From an uncultured Bacilli bacterium (GTDB lineage: Bacteria > Bacillota_I > Bacilli_A > RF39 > UBA660), in NCBI GenBank assembly GCA_944358685.1, contig CALVRQ010000073.1:1-8482 (forward strand): 8,482 bases of DNA. The letters are read 5' to 3'. Numbering within the stretch: position 1 is the first letter of the stretch; each line of letters begins with the position of its first letter. A program made the position numbers and the translations under genes. Shown here piece after piece: positions 1 to 6,559 of this stretch. A model generated the notes under the pieces. The model searched no databases and had not been told where the DNA came from. It worked only from the letters and a program-made list of their open reading frames with translations.

Positions 1-187
1 AAATAATATAAAAATTATCTGGAAAACTATTTGGTAGCAGATAATAACCTCTTGAAATTCTAATTAGTTTATTTTCCTTAACTAATTTACTTAGATAAGA
101 AGTATTAATGCCTATATTACGTACATCTTTGGTAAAAATATAACCTTTTTCTTTAGCAATGTTTAAAATTTTTTCTTCTTTTTTCAT
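1..187 (-). CDS. abiEi: AbiEi-type antitoxin/transcriptional repressor, N-terminal part (runs off the left edge)
   Basis: The frame is open from an ATG at 187 to the window edge (62 residues). The N-terminus has the layout of the AbiEi antitoxin winged-helix domain: a first helix (residues 2-13), then GYIFTKDV (15-22), GINTSYLSKLV (26-36), a basic KLIRISRGYY wing (40-49) and LLPNS. In that family the motif is typically GYIT-KDL..GI...YL-RLV..G.L.RI.RGVY..P. AbiEi proteins bind their own promoter and, through a C-terminal domain not visible here, antagonise the nucleotidyltransferase toxin AbiEii. The start is supported by an AGGTGA ribosome binding site at 192-197, 4 nt upstream. The toxin gene should lie just outside the window to the left. 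Solitary AbiEi-like regulators with no toxin also exist, so the system assignment is inference while the domain call is firm. Confidence 0.8.
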   Translation of the reverse strand, partial: MKKEEKILNIAKEKGYIFTKDVRNIGINTSYLSKLVKENKLIRISRGYYLLPNSFPDNFYII

Positions 188-206
188 ACAATCACCTATT
201 AATAAA

Positions 207-235
207 ATAATAACATTTTGGTGACTGTTAGTAAA
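207..235 (-). promoter_or_regulatory. candidate abiEi promoter
   Basis: On the minus strand TTTACT (230-235) is followed after 17 bp by TATTAT (207-212), matching 4/6 and 5/6 of the sigma-A consensus. Transcription would begin near 200, leaving a leader of only about 13 nt that starts at the ribosome binding site. The 48-bp palindrome lies just upstream of the -35. A weaker alternative inside the palindrome is TTCACA-N18-CATAAA. Confidence 0.4.
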
Positions 236-240
236 TAATT

Positions 241-288
241 TTTAGCATTTATGCACAATTTTCAGAAAAATTGTGAATGAATGCTAAA
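241..288. repeat. 48-bp near-perfect palindrome upstream of abiEi, candidate operator
   Basis: Position i pairs with position 529-i. From 241/288 inward the arms are complementary for 22 bp with one mismatch (253/276) and one G-T pair (250/279), closing on the 4-nt centre CAGA (263-266). The half-site reads TTTAGCATT then CACAATTTT. Neither strand has a run of T after the structure, so it is not a normal intrinsic terminator. It sits 54 bp upstream of abiEi, beyond the capA terminator. AbiEi proteins are known to repress their own operon through paired inverted repeats of about 23 bp. Length and position fit that role, but binding is inferred. Confidence 0.7.
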
Positions 289-297
289 TGATGGCAT

Positions 298-325
298 TTA
301 AAAAGCTTAGTTTTTTACTAAGCTT
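298..325 (-). terminator. intrinsic terminator of the cls-lipoprotein-capA operon
   Basis: A 9-bp perfect stem (303-311 with 317-325, AAGCTTAGT/ACTAAGCTT) encloses a 5-nt loop. On the minus strand it is followed by a short T run (304 down to 300). The hairpin overlaps the TAG stop of the CapA-family gene at 318-320. The U tract is short, so termination may be partial. The plus strand has no T tract and the element should act in one direction only. Confidence 0.65.
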
Positions 326-1472
326 GAAGTGGATTTACTTTAATATTTGGGTCATACATTTTTACGACCGCACTATATTTATCATATAATCTTTGATAAT
401 CACTATTATAATTTTCGTTCATCTGACTAAATGGAACTACTTTGAAATTAGTCCAGCGACTACCTTTTTGATAGTAATTAAATAAAAGTTCATTATTTAG
501 ATTATCTAGTTTAATAGTAACTTGTCCATCTTTTTCTTCTTTTATTACATCTACTGAGGTCATTAATTCAGTCATGGTATTGTAATCATTACTGGTACTT
601 TGAGCTGAAATGAAGTTACCTAATGAATATATTACTAGGGTATCATTGATATATGTTATAGGTTCTATGATATGGGGATGGGTTCCAATTATGATATCAA
701 CACCTAATGATGCTAGATATTCGGCTTGTTTTTTTTGTGTTTCTGTAGGTTCTGTTTTATATTCAGTGCCCCAGTGCATAGATACCATTAATAGGTCTAC
801 TTTATCTCTAACTTTTTCAATATCAGCTTTGGCTTTTTCATCACTATAGATATTTACGAGATATTCTTTACCTTTTGGAACATTAATACCATTGGTTCCA
901 TAGGTATAAGCAAGTAAGGTATATTTGATGCCATTTTTTTCTTTGATTTTGATTTCATTTGCTTCATCGGCATTTGAATAACTACCAGCCGTTAGAACAT
1001 CTTTTGTTTTCCAATAATCACAAGAGCTTAGAACAGCTTTTTCTCCTCTATCCATTGTATGGTTATTGGCTAGAGATACTAGGTTAAAGCCGGCATCTAT
1101 CATAGCGTCGCCAAATTCTTTTGGGGAGTTAAATGTCGGATAGTCTGATAAACCTAACTCTGTACCACCTAAAATACTTTCTTGATTATAAAAGGCAAGG
1201 TCGTATTTTTGAATGATTGGTTTAATTAGTTCTAGTTGAGAAGAAAAATCATATGTGCCGTTTTTATAAGCATCTCTATAAACAGAGCCGTGTAGTAAGG
1301 CATCACCAACCATGACTAAAGATAATTTACTGGTTTTAGTTTGTTCTTTCTTTTCTTCTTTGGTTTCCTTAATTTCCTTTTTTTCTTCTTTTTGATTATT
1401 TTGAGTGAATAGATAAACACCTACTAATATTAAAACAATTAATAATACAATAAAAACTAACTTCTTTTTCAT
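318..1472 (-). CDS. CapA-family membrane-anchored protein (PgsA-like, metallophosphatase fold)
   Basis: The 384-residue protein begins with KKK and one hydrophobic segment (about 4-23), probably an uncleaved signal anchor. A Lys/Glu-rich linker (27-49) follows, then an extracellular catalytic-type domain. CapA-family motifs occur in order: VGDALLH (55-61), NQE (96-98), LANNHTMDRG (134-143), HWGTE (233-237), GTHPH (263-267) and SLGNF (283-287). The His/Asp/Asn residues match metal ligands of the calcineurin-like fold. Relatives take part in poly-gamma-glutamate or capsule export and anchoring, but no capB/capC or other polymer genes are visible, so the substrate is unknown. It is last in an operon with cls and a lipoprotein, starting 9 nt after the lipoprotein stop. 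Only a weak GGTAAG-like site precedes the ATG, so translation may depend on coupling. The gene is full length. Confidence 0.88.
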   Translation of the reverse strand: MKKKLVFIVLLIVLILVGVYLFTQNNQKEEKKEIKETKEEKKEQTKTSKLSLVMVGDALLHGSVYRDAYKNGTYDFSSQLELIKPIIQKYDLAFYNQESILGGTELGLSDYPTFNSPKEFGDAMIDAGFNLVSLANNHTMDRGEKAVLSSCDYWKTKDVLTAGSYSNADEANEIKIKEKNGIKYTLLAYTYGTNGINVPKGKEYLVNIYSDEKAKADIEKVRDKVDLLMVSMHWGTEYKTEPTETQKKQAEYLASLGVDIIIGTHPHIIEPITYINDTLVIYSLGNFISAQSTSNDYNTMTELMTSVDVIKEEKDGQVTIKLDNLNNELLFNYYQKGSRWTNFKVVPFSQMNENYNSDYQRLYDKYSAVVKMYDPNIKVNPLQA

Positions 1473-1481
1473 ATTTTTTAC

Positions 1482-1754
1482 TTACCAATTACAACTACCA
1501 TTTAATGAATTTACATAGTTTTGTAATGCTTCCTTTCCTTCTTCGTTATTTGTAGAACTTGTAAAATAAGTTCCATTTAGTTCATCTACTTCATTTTGAC
1601 TTTGTTTTTGACCATCTAAGGTATATGAAGTTATGATGCCGTTTTTCATAGTAAATATAGCTTCTTTATTATTGATGGTACATGTGAGTTGTTCTCCTTT
1701 ATCGCAGCCGGTTATTAAAAATAAAGCAACGATTATTAATAATATTTTTTTCAT
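1482..1754 (-). CDS. small lipoprotein of unknown function
   Basis: This 90-residue protein has a clear lipoprotein signal: basic start MKK, hydrophobic core (4-13) and lipobox LITGC with the lipidated Cys at 17. The mature part of about 73 residues contains two more cysteines (25 and 88), one near each end, which could form a disulfide. There is an F-x-MKNGIITSYTLDG stretch (34-48) but no domain I can name with confidence. It loosely resembles small YehR/DUF1307-type lipoproteins, which is only a suggestion. The ribosome binding site is strong (AAGGAGAG, 6 nt from the ATG) and overlaps the cls stop codon, showing translation in series with cls. Placement between a phospholipid synthase and an exported CapA-like protein points to an envelope role. 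The function is not recognised. Confidence 0.85.
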   Translation of the reverse strand: MKKILLIIVALFLITGCDKGEQLTCTINNKEAIFTMKNGIITSYTLDGQKQSQNEVDELNGTYFTSSTNNEEGKEALQNYVNSLNGSCNW

Positions 1755-1766
1755 TGTTTTCTCTCC

Positions 1767-3308
1767 TTACATTAATGGGGCAAAGGCTTTTAATATTTGC
1801 CTTTTTAATGAATTAAACCAAGTTAATTTTCCTAAGTTTTTAAGTTTGATTTCTCTTGTTTCTTTTAATGTGTTTGTGTAATCTTTTTTGATTGTATATA
1901 TTGATGAGCAGTCATATAACCAAACACCACATTCAAAGTGTAGATATAAGCTTCGGTAATCTAGATTAACGGTGCCAATGGTAGCATATTCATCATCAAT
2001 TATGAAGGTTTTAGCATGAATAAATCCTTTTGTATATTCATGGATTTTGACTCCATTTTTTAATAGTACTTCATAGTAAGCTTTAGTAACTTCGTTGACA
2101 ATTTTTTTATCTGGTATGCCTGGAGTTATGATGTGAACATCGACACCTCTTTTTGCAGCTAAACTTAGAGCAGTAATCATCTCGTTATCTAAGACTAAAT
2201 ATGGAGTTGTAATATATATGTATCTATTTGCTTTACTGATGAGGTTCAAGTAGATATTCTCTCCTACTGCTTCATTATCCCATGGGCTATCGCAATATGG
2301 AATGACATATCCGTCTGATGAGGTTTCATTAGAATAAACTGAACGGTATTTTTCATAGTCTTCGTCTTCTTCTTTGATGTAATCCCACATTGATAAGAAC
2401 ATGACGGTGAAGTTCCATACGGCTTCACCTTCTAGCATAATTCCATTATCTTTCCAATGACCAAATCTAACTTTTTCACCAATATATTCATCAGCTAGAT
2501 TTATGCCACCTGTGAAGGCTATTTGACCATCTATGACAGCGATTTTTCGGTGGTCACGGTTATTGAATTTGGATTTTAAATTGGGAACAAATCTATTAAA
2601 AACAGCAGTTTTGATTCCTTCTTTTTCTAATGTTTTATCATAGTTGTTAGGCAAGGTTACAATACAACCAAAATCATCATAGATTATTCTTACTTCGATT
2701 CCTTCAGATATTTTTTGTTTTAATATTTCTAATATAGTATTCCACATTTTGCCTTCGGATATAATAAAATATTCTAAGAAAATATATTTTTTAGCGTTTT
2801 TTAAAGCTTGGGTTAATTTATTGAAATAATTGTGACCATTTGAAAGGTATGTGGTTTTAGTGTGTTTGCAAAGGTTTGTTAATGAATAGTCACCTATATA
2901 TTTTACTTGGTTATATGCGGCTATATTTTCATATCTTAGTTCACCCATGACTAAGTTATGTTTATCTTTATATTTTAACTGTTTATAGTAAATGTTTTTC
3001 ATTTTTTCTTTTTGCCTTTTTGTTAATTGATTACCGCCAAATAATAAATATAAAATGACACCAAAAATTGGAAATGCTAATATAGGGATAATCCAAGCTA
3101 TTTTATAACCTGGGTTAGCGTTATTACTTACAATGCGTAGGACTAAGAAAAGACTTAAGATAATACATATAAAATAGAATATAACAAAGTAGTTATAAAA
3201 TTCAAAAATCATGAAAAGAATGATTGCGAGCTGAACAATCATAATTAGAGGGACTAAAAATACTCTATGACTTAATAGATTGAGGTTTTTTTTCAAGAAT
3301 TTTATCAT
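1767..3308 (-). CDS. cls: cardiolipin synthase (phospholipase D superfamily, Cls/ClsA type)
   Basis: Bacterial Cls condenses two phosphatidylglycerol molecules into cardiolipin and glycerol at the membrane. With the start used here the protein has 513 residues. Two N-terminal hydrophobic segments (about 17-59, possibly a hairpin pair, and 70-90) match the PLDc_N region. Two HKD motifs follow: HRKIAVID (His253, Lys255, Asp260) with GGIN, and HAKTFIID (His431, Lys433, Asp438) with GTVNLDYRS. Both catalytic sites are intact and the length is normal for the family. The start is ambiguous: GTG 3320, ATG 3317 and ATG 3308 are all in frame. ATG 3308 is chosen because GGTGA lies 8 nt upstream and the predicted transcript begins near 3331, leaving too little leader for GTG 3320. 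An AAGGG at 3325-3329 could instead serve 3317. First gene of a three-gene operon. Confidence 0.95.
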   Translation of the reverse strand: MIKFLKKNLNLLSHRVFLVPLIMIVQLAIILFMIFEFYNYFVIFYFICIILSLFLVLRIVSNNANPGYKIAWIIPILAFPIFGVILYLLFGGNQLTKRQKEKMKNIYYKQLKYKDKHNLVMGELRYENIAAYNQVKYIGDYSLTNLCKHTKTTYLSNGHNYFNKLTQALKNAKKYIFLEYFIISEGKMWNTILEILKQKISEGIEVRIIYDDFGCIVTLPNNYDKTLEKEGIKTAVFNRFVPNLKSKFNNRDHRKIAVIDGQIAFTGGINLADEYIGEKVRFGHWKDNGIMLEGEAVWNFTVMFLSMWDYIKEEDEDYEKYRSVYSNETSSDGYVIPYCDSPWDNEAVGENIYLNLISKANRYIYITTPYLVLDNEMITALSLAAKRGVDVHIITPGIPDKKIVNEVTKAYYEVLLKNGVKIHEYTKGFIHAKTFIIDDEYATIGTVNLDYRSLYLHFECGVWLYDCSSIYTIKKDYTNTLKETREIKLKNLGKLTWFNSLKRQILKAFAPLM

Positions 3309-3337
3309 ATCATACATCACCCTGCCCTTATACTTTG

Positions 3338-3366
3338 ATTATACTCTATTTTTATAAATTTGACAA
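3338..3366 (-). promoter_or_regulatory. cls operon promoter
   Basis: On the minus strand TTGTCA (3361-3366) is followed by 17 bp and a perfect TATAAT (3338-3343). The predicted transcription start is near 3331, just upstream of the ribosome binding site. The -35 hexamer overlaps, on the other strand, the -35 of the divergent CmpB-family gene. Confidence 0.8.
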
Positions 3367-3387
3367 TTAGGTGATACGTGCTATACT
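3360..3387 (+). promoter_or_regulatory. promoter of the CmpB-family gene
   Basis: A perfect TTGACA (3360-3365), a 16-bp spacer and TATACT (3382-3387), preceded by TGC (an extended -10), make a strong plus-strand sigma-A promoter. The predicted start of transcription is near 3394. An ATG at 3388 therefore lies upstream of the transcript and cannot be the start of the gene. Confidence 0.78.
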
Positions 3388-3423
3388 ATGGGTAAGTTAT
3401 GTGAAATTGTTGTGAGGTTGTAT

Positions 3424-4071
3424 ATGAAGCAGGAAAAAGAAGTATTTGCAGAAGGAATTTGTTTTAAGAAAATTTTTTGGCTTTTTATGATTGGATGTGT
3501 GGTTGGCTGTTTTATTGAGGTGATAAATCATTTTATTCATTTTGGTAATATTGTTAGCCGAAGTGGTTTAATATATGGTCCACTTAATCCTGTATATGGC
3601 TTTGGAATTATTTTATTTGTCATATTTCTTTCAAGAATTAAAAATCCAATTTATATTTTTATAGGTGGTATGTTTTTAGGTGGTGGTTTTGAGTATTTGT
3701 GTTCACTTTTTCAGGAAAAAGTATTTGGAACTGTCTCTTGGGATTACAGTCACCAGATGTTTAATATTGGTGGACGTACTAGTTTAAAATATATGATTAT
3801 TTGGGGCGTGCTTGCTTTGATAGTTGTTAAAGTTATATATCCTTTTTTATCTAAATTAATTGAAAAGATACCAGTTAATTCAGGAAACGTTTTAACAATA
3901 TTTTTAATCATTTTTATGATTTTTAATGTATGTATTTCTACTATGGCCTGTCTAAGGCAAACTGAAAGATTATTAGGATTTCAAGCTAGTAATAAATTTG
4001 AAGTTTTTCTTGATAAACATTATCCTGATGAAAGGCTTAATAATATTTTTGAAAATAATGTAAGAAAATAA
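3424..4071 (+). CDS. CmpB-family integral membrane protein (often named putative ABC transporter permease, DUF1113)
   Basis: The protein has 215 residues with about five hydrophobic segments (near 17-38, 56-70, 75-93, 122-141 and 157-178). It carries the family signature RSGLIYGPLNPVYGFG (46-61), followed by FEY (90-92), WDYS (106-109) and NIGGR (114-118). These conserved stretches identify the CmpB/DUF1113 family, common in Clostridia and related Firmicutes. The molecular role is unknown. The transporter name is historical and no ATPase gene is adjacent. The start is placed at ATG 3424, which has GAGGT 5 nt upstream. The in-frame ATG at 3388 touches the -10 box and precedes the expected transcript. 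It is transcribed divergently from cls, sharing promoter DNA, and converges with the PBP gene, sharing a terminator. Confidence 0.85.
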   Translation: MKQEKEVFAEGICFKKIFWLFMIGCVVGCFIEVINHFIHFGNIVSRSGLIYGPLNPVYGFGIILFVIFLSRIKNPIYIFIGGMFLGGGFEYLCSLFQEKVFGTVSWDYSHQMFNIGGRTSLKYMIIWGVLALIVVKVIYPFLSKLIEKIPVNSGNVLTIFLIIFMIFNVCISTMACLRQTERLLGFQASNKFEVFLDKHYPDERLNNIFENNVRK

Positions 4072-4095
4072 GGCGAGATTGTTACTCGCCTTTTT
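4070..4095. terminator. bidirectional intrinsic terminator between convergent genes
   Basis: An 8-bp stem AAGGCGAG (4070-4077) with CTCGCCTT (4085-4092) closes a 7-nt loop. On the plus strand it is followed by TTTTT (4091-4095), a canonical terminator for the CmpB-family gene. On the minus strand the stem is followed by TTATTTT, serving the PBP operon. The hairpin contains parts of both stop codons (4069-4071 and 4082-4084), so the two genes end only 10 bp apart. Confidence 0.88.
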
Positions 4096-6253
4096 CGTTT
4101 AGGGTTATTTTTACAGTGTTATCACCGACTATTTCTCCTTCTTTAATACTTTGAGCGGTGACATAGCCATATCCTTCTAGTTCATATTTATAACCTAATG
4201 TTTCCATTAAATAGATGGCATCACTTCTAGAATATCCGATGATGTTTGGCATTTTACCTTGATCACCGTTAGTAATTAAAAATACACGGTCATAAGATAA
4301 AACTGTTTCACCTTTGTTAGGATATTGGTTTATTACTTTATCACCACTACCAATGACAGTGGTTTGGATATTATAACTATTCATTATTTTTTGGACATCG
4401 GTTACTTTTTGATTGATATATGAATCTAATTTTAATGAAGTTACATTACTACTATTTTGGGTTTCTTCTTGGAACATATTTTTATATTTAGCTATATTTT
4501 TCATTAATGTAGTAATTGAATCACTTAGGACTTTTGAAGAACCGACATTTGGCTGTTTAACGGCAGCATAAATAATTATTTCTGGGTCATCTTTAGGATA
4601 CATACCAGCGAATGAATAGATATAATCGTTACTACCTTTTAAATAACCTCCTGTTTTTTCATTATAGATTTGTGATGTTCCGGTTTTACCGATGACATCA
4701 AAACCATCAATGTGATATCTTTTTCCAGTTGCTTCAGGGTCTTGACTATTGACAACATTGTCCATTAGTTCTTTTATTTTATCAATGGTTGTTTGTTTAA
4801 CTAGTTTTGCGCTTTTTTCAACTTTTCTTTTGTATGTGGTTTTTCCAGTATTTGGATCAACTATTTTTGAAACAATATGTGGGGTTAACTCTTGTCCATC
4901 ATTAGCAATCATAGATAAGGCTTTAAGATGCTGGATGGCAGTTGTGGTGATACCTTGTCCAAAGGCGGCGTTGGCAACTTCAACTGGATATTGGAATCCT
5001 AAGTTACCACTTTGTTCTCTTGATAGATCAATGCCTGTAGATGTTCCAAAGCCATATTTTTTAAAGCAATCTTTTAATTCATCACGGTCAATGAAATGGT
5101 TTATCATGGTACTGACACCGACGTTTGATGAGTATTCAAAACCTTTATCATAAGTGATATTTCCCCAACCAGTATTATTCCAGTCTCTAATAGTAGCATC
5201 GGCTACTTCAATACTACCTGATTTAAAATTTTCAGTACCATTATATGTACCTTTATCAATAGCACACATGTATGTATATATTTTCATGGTTGAGCCTGGT
5301 TCAAAGGCATTTGAAACGAGTGGATTTTCATAACTAGTGATATTTCTTAGATTTGGATTAAATGATGGGGTTGAAGCACTAGCTAATATATCGCCAGTTT
5401 TTGCATCCATAACAGTAATTAGAGACCACTCTGGTTCATATTCACTATTTATTTTTTTGACTTCAGTTTCGGCAAATCTTTGAATAGCTGAATCTAAGGT
5501 TAAATAAATATCTTTACCATCTAAGGCATCAATTCTTTCTTCTTTTGTATCTGGTATTTTATATCCAAAGCGGTCTTGCTGGTAAGTTAGGTAACCATCA
5601 GTACCTTTTAATTCGTCATCAAATTTGGCTTCAATGCCTAGTTCGCCATCAATTGAGGTGGTTAATTTATTATTTTTGTCATAGTATTCATTTGTTTTAG
5701 CATACCCTAAGATATATGAGGCAAAATCACCATTTGGGTAATATCTTTTATAGCTTTCTTCAAAGTCAATACCTGGTAAATTTAATTTTTCAATTTCACT
5801 TTTTTTAATTTCAGTTAAGTTTTTACCAACTGATCCAAATTCTATTTGATATCTGCCTTTATCTTTTCCATTTTGGAGTTTTTCTTTTAATTCTTGCTCA
5901 TCGGCTCCTAGAACTGGGGCGAGAGCTTTAGCTGTGGCATCAATATCTTTGACATGATTTATTTGGGTTTTAGTGCTTCTACTTTCGTCTAGATAAGCTA
6001 TTAGAGTGTATGAAGTGACGTTTTGGGCCAATACATTACCACTCATGTCATAAATGGTACCTCTTTTAGCAGTTAAAACTTTAGAGACTGTGTTACGATT
6101 TGCAGCAAATACTGTCATGTTTCTACCATTAATGTTCGGTGATAAAGCTAGATAACAATAACGACCAAAAAGAACTAAGATTAAAAACAAAAAAACAAGA
6201 AATATTTTTCTTGGAGTTTTCCATTCTACGTTTTTTTGTGTTTTTTTGGCCAT
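4082..6253 (-). CDS. ftsI: class B penicillin-binding protein with two PASTA domains (FtsI/PBP2x/SpoVD type)
   Basis: A transpeptidase that crosslinks septal peptidoglycan, working with FtsW and the FtsL/DivIC complex. The 723-residue protein has a short cytoplasmic start, one membrane anchor (17-37) and a dimerisation domain beginning with AKRGTIYDMSGNVL (62-75). The transpeptidase domain has STMK (catalytic Ser321, Lys324), SSN (375-377) and KTGTS (523-527), so all active-site motifs are intact. Two C-terminal PASTA repeats follow (about 608-662 and 665-718), typical of PBP2x and SpoVD. It is last in the mraZ operon, 12 nt after ftsL, with a GAGGTGA ribosome binding site. Only one such PBP is present here, whereas Bacillus has pbpB and spoVD side by side. 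Whether it serves division or sporulation is not decided by sequence alone, but the position next to ftsL argues for division. Confidence 0.93.
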   Translation of the reverse strand: MAKKTQKNVEWKTPRKIFLVFLFLILVLFGRYCYLALSPNINGRNMTVFAANRNTVSKVLTAKRGTIYDMSGNVLAQNVTSYTLIAYLDESRSTKTQINHVKDIDATAKALAPVLGADEQELKEKLQNGKDKGRYQIEFGSVGKNLTEIKKSEIEKLNLPGIDFEESYKRYYPNGDFASYILGYAKTNEYYDKNNKLTTSIDGELGIEAKFDDELKGTDGYLTYQQDRFGYKIPDTKEERIDALDGKDIYLTLDSAIQRFAETEVKKINSEYEPEWSLITVMDAKTGDILASASTPSFNPNLRNITSYENPLVSNAFEPGSTMKIYTYMCAIDKGTYNGTENFKSGSIEVADATIRDWNNTGWGNITYDKGFEYSSNVGVSTMINHFIDRDELKDCFKKYGFGTSTGIDLSREQSGNLGFQYPVEVANAAFGQGITTTAIQHLKALSMIANDGQELTPHIVSKIVDPNTGKTTYKRKVEKSAKLVKQTTIDKIKELMDNVVNSQDPEATGKRYHIDGFDVIGKTGTSQIYNEKTGGYLKGSNDYIYSFAGMYPKDDPEIIIYAAVKQPNVGSSKVLSDSITTLMKNIAKYKNMFQEETQNSSNVTSLKLDSYINQKVTDVQKIMNSYNIQTTVIGSGDKVINQYPNKGETVLSYDRVFLITNGDQGKMPNIIGYSRSDAIYLMETLGYKYELEGYGYVTAQSIKEGEIVGDNTVKITLNEKGE

Positions 6254-6265
6254 TTTATCACCTCG

Positions 6266-6559
6266 TTACTTATCAATTACAATTATATTTTCGTTATTAT
6301 ATGCGAGTCCCATTTCTTCAACAACTTTTTGAACATTTTCAAATGATGTTAATTCGTTTACTTTCATGGTTAAACTTTCATTTTTCTTTTCTTGTTCATC
6401 AATGTTATATTTGATTTCTTCGATGTTCATTTTCATTTCACCGATTGAGGCTCCACAGAATATTTTTAAACCAAGCATTAGAAAGAAAGCTAATGTTGCA
6501 TAAAAATATAATACTCTTTCACCTTTAGTAATTTTGGATTTTTTCTTTTTCTTTGCCAT
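6266..6559 (-). CDS. ftsL: FtsL/DivIC-type cell division protein
   Basis: This 97-residue bitopic membrane protein has a very basic cytoplasmic tail (MAKKKKKSK), one membrane segment (about 16-36) and a predicted extracellular coiled coil (about 40-72, rich in Glu/Lys/Ile/Leu). A short closing region, VQKVVEEMGLAYNNENIIVI, is typical of FtsL/DivIC ends. The sequence is weakly conserved in this family, so the call rests on topology, size and position between rsmH and the class B PBP, where ftsL is always found. It would form the FtsL-DivIB-DivIC complex that activates the septal synthase. Its ATG directly abuts the rsmH TAA (TAAATG), and its ribosome binding site (AAAGGAG) lies inside the rsmH 3' end, so translation is probably coupled. 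Confidence 0.85.
   Translation of the reverse strand: MAKKKKKSKITKGERVLYFYATLAFFLMLGLKIFCGASIGEMKMNIEEIKYNIDEQEKKNESLTMKVNELTSFENVQKVVEEMGLAYNNENIIVIDK

Noticed and set aside
241..288. The large palindrome as an intrinsic terminator
   Set aside because: It has a long stem but no T run following it on either strand, and the capA operon already has a hairpin with a T run at 298-325.
610..849. Plus-strand open frames inside the minus-strand genes (for example 610-849, 1633-1881, 4749-5153, 6139-6414, 7510-7755)
   Set aside because: Each lies opposite a well-supported gene, lacks a ribosome binding site and shows no family motif. They are frame shadows.
1350..1395. The Lys/Glu-rich stretch in the CapA-like protein as a repeat element
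   Set aside because: It is a low-complexity charged linker between the membrane anchor and the domain, common in exported proteins of AT-rich bacteria, with no regular unit.
3424..4071. A functional ABC transporter permease
   Set aside because: The name comes from the family label only. There is no ATPase or binding-protein gene nearby and no permease coupling motif that I can see.
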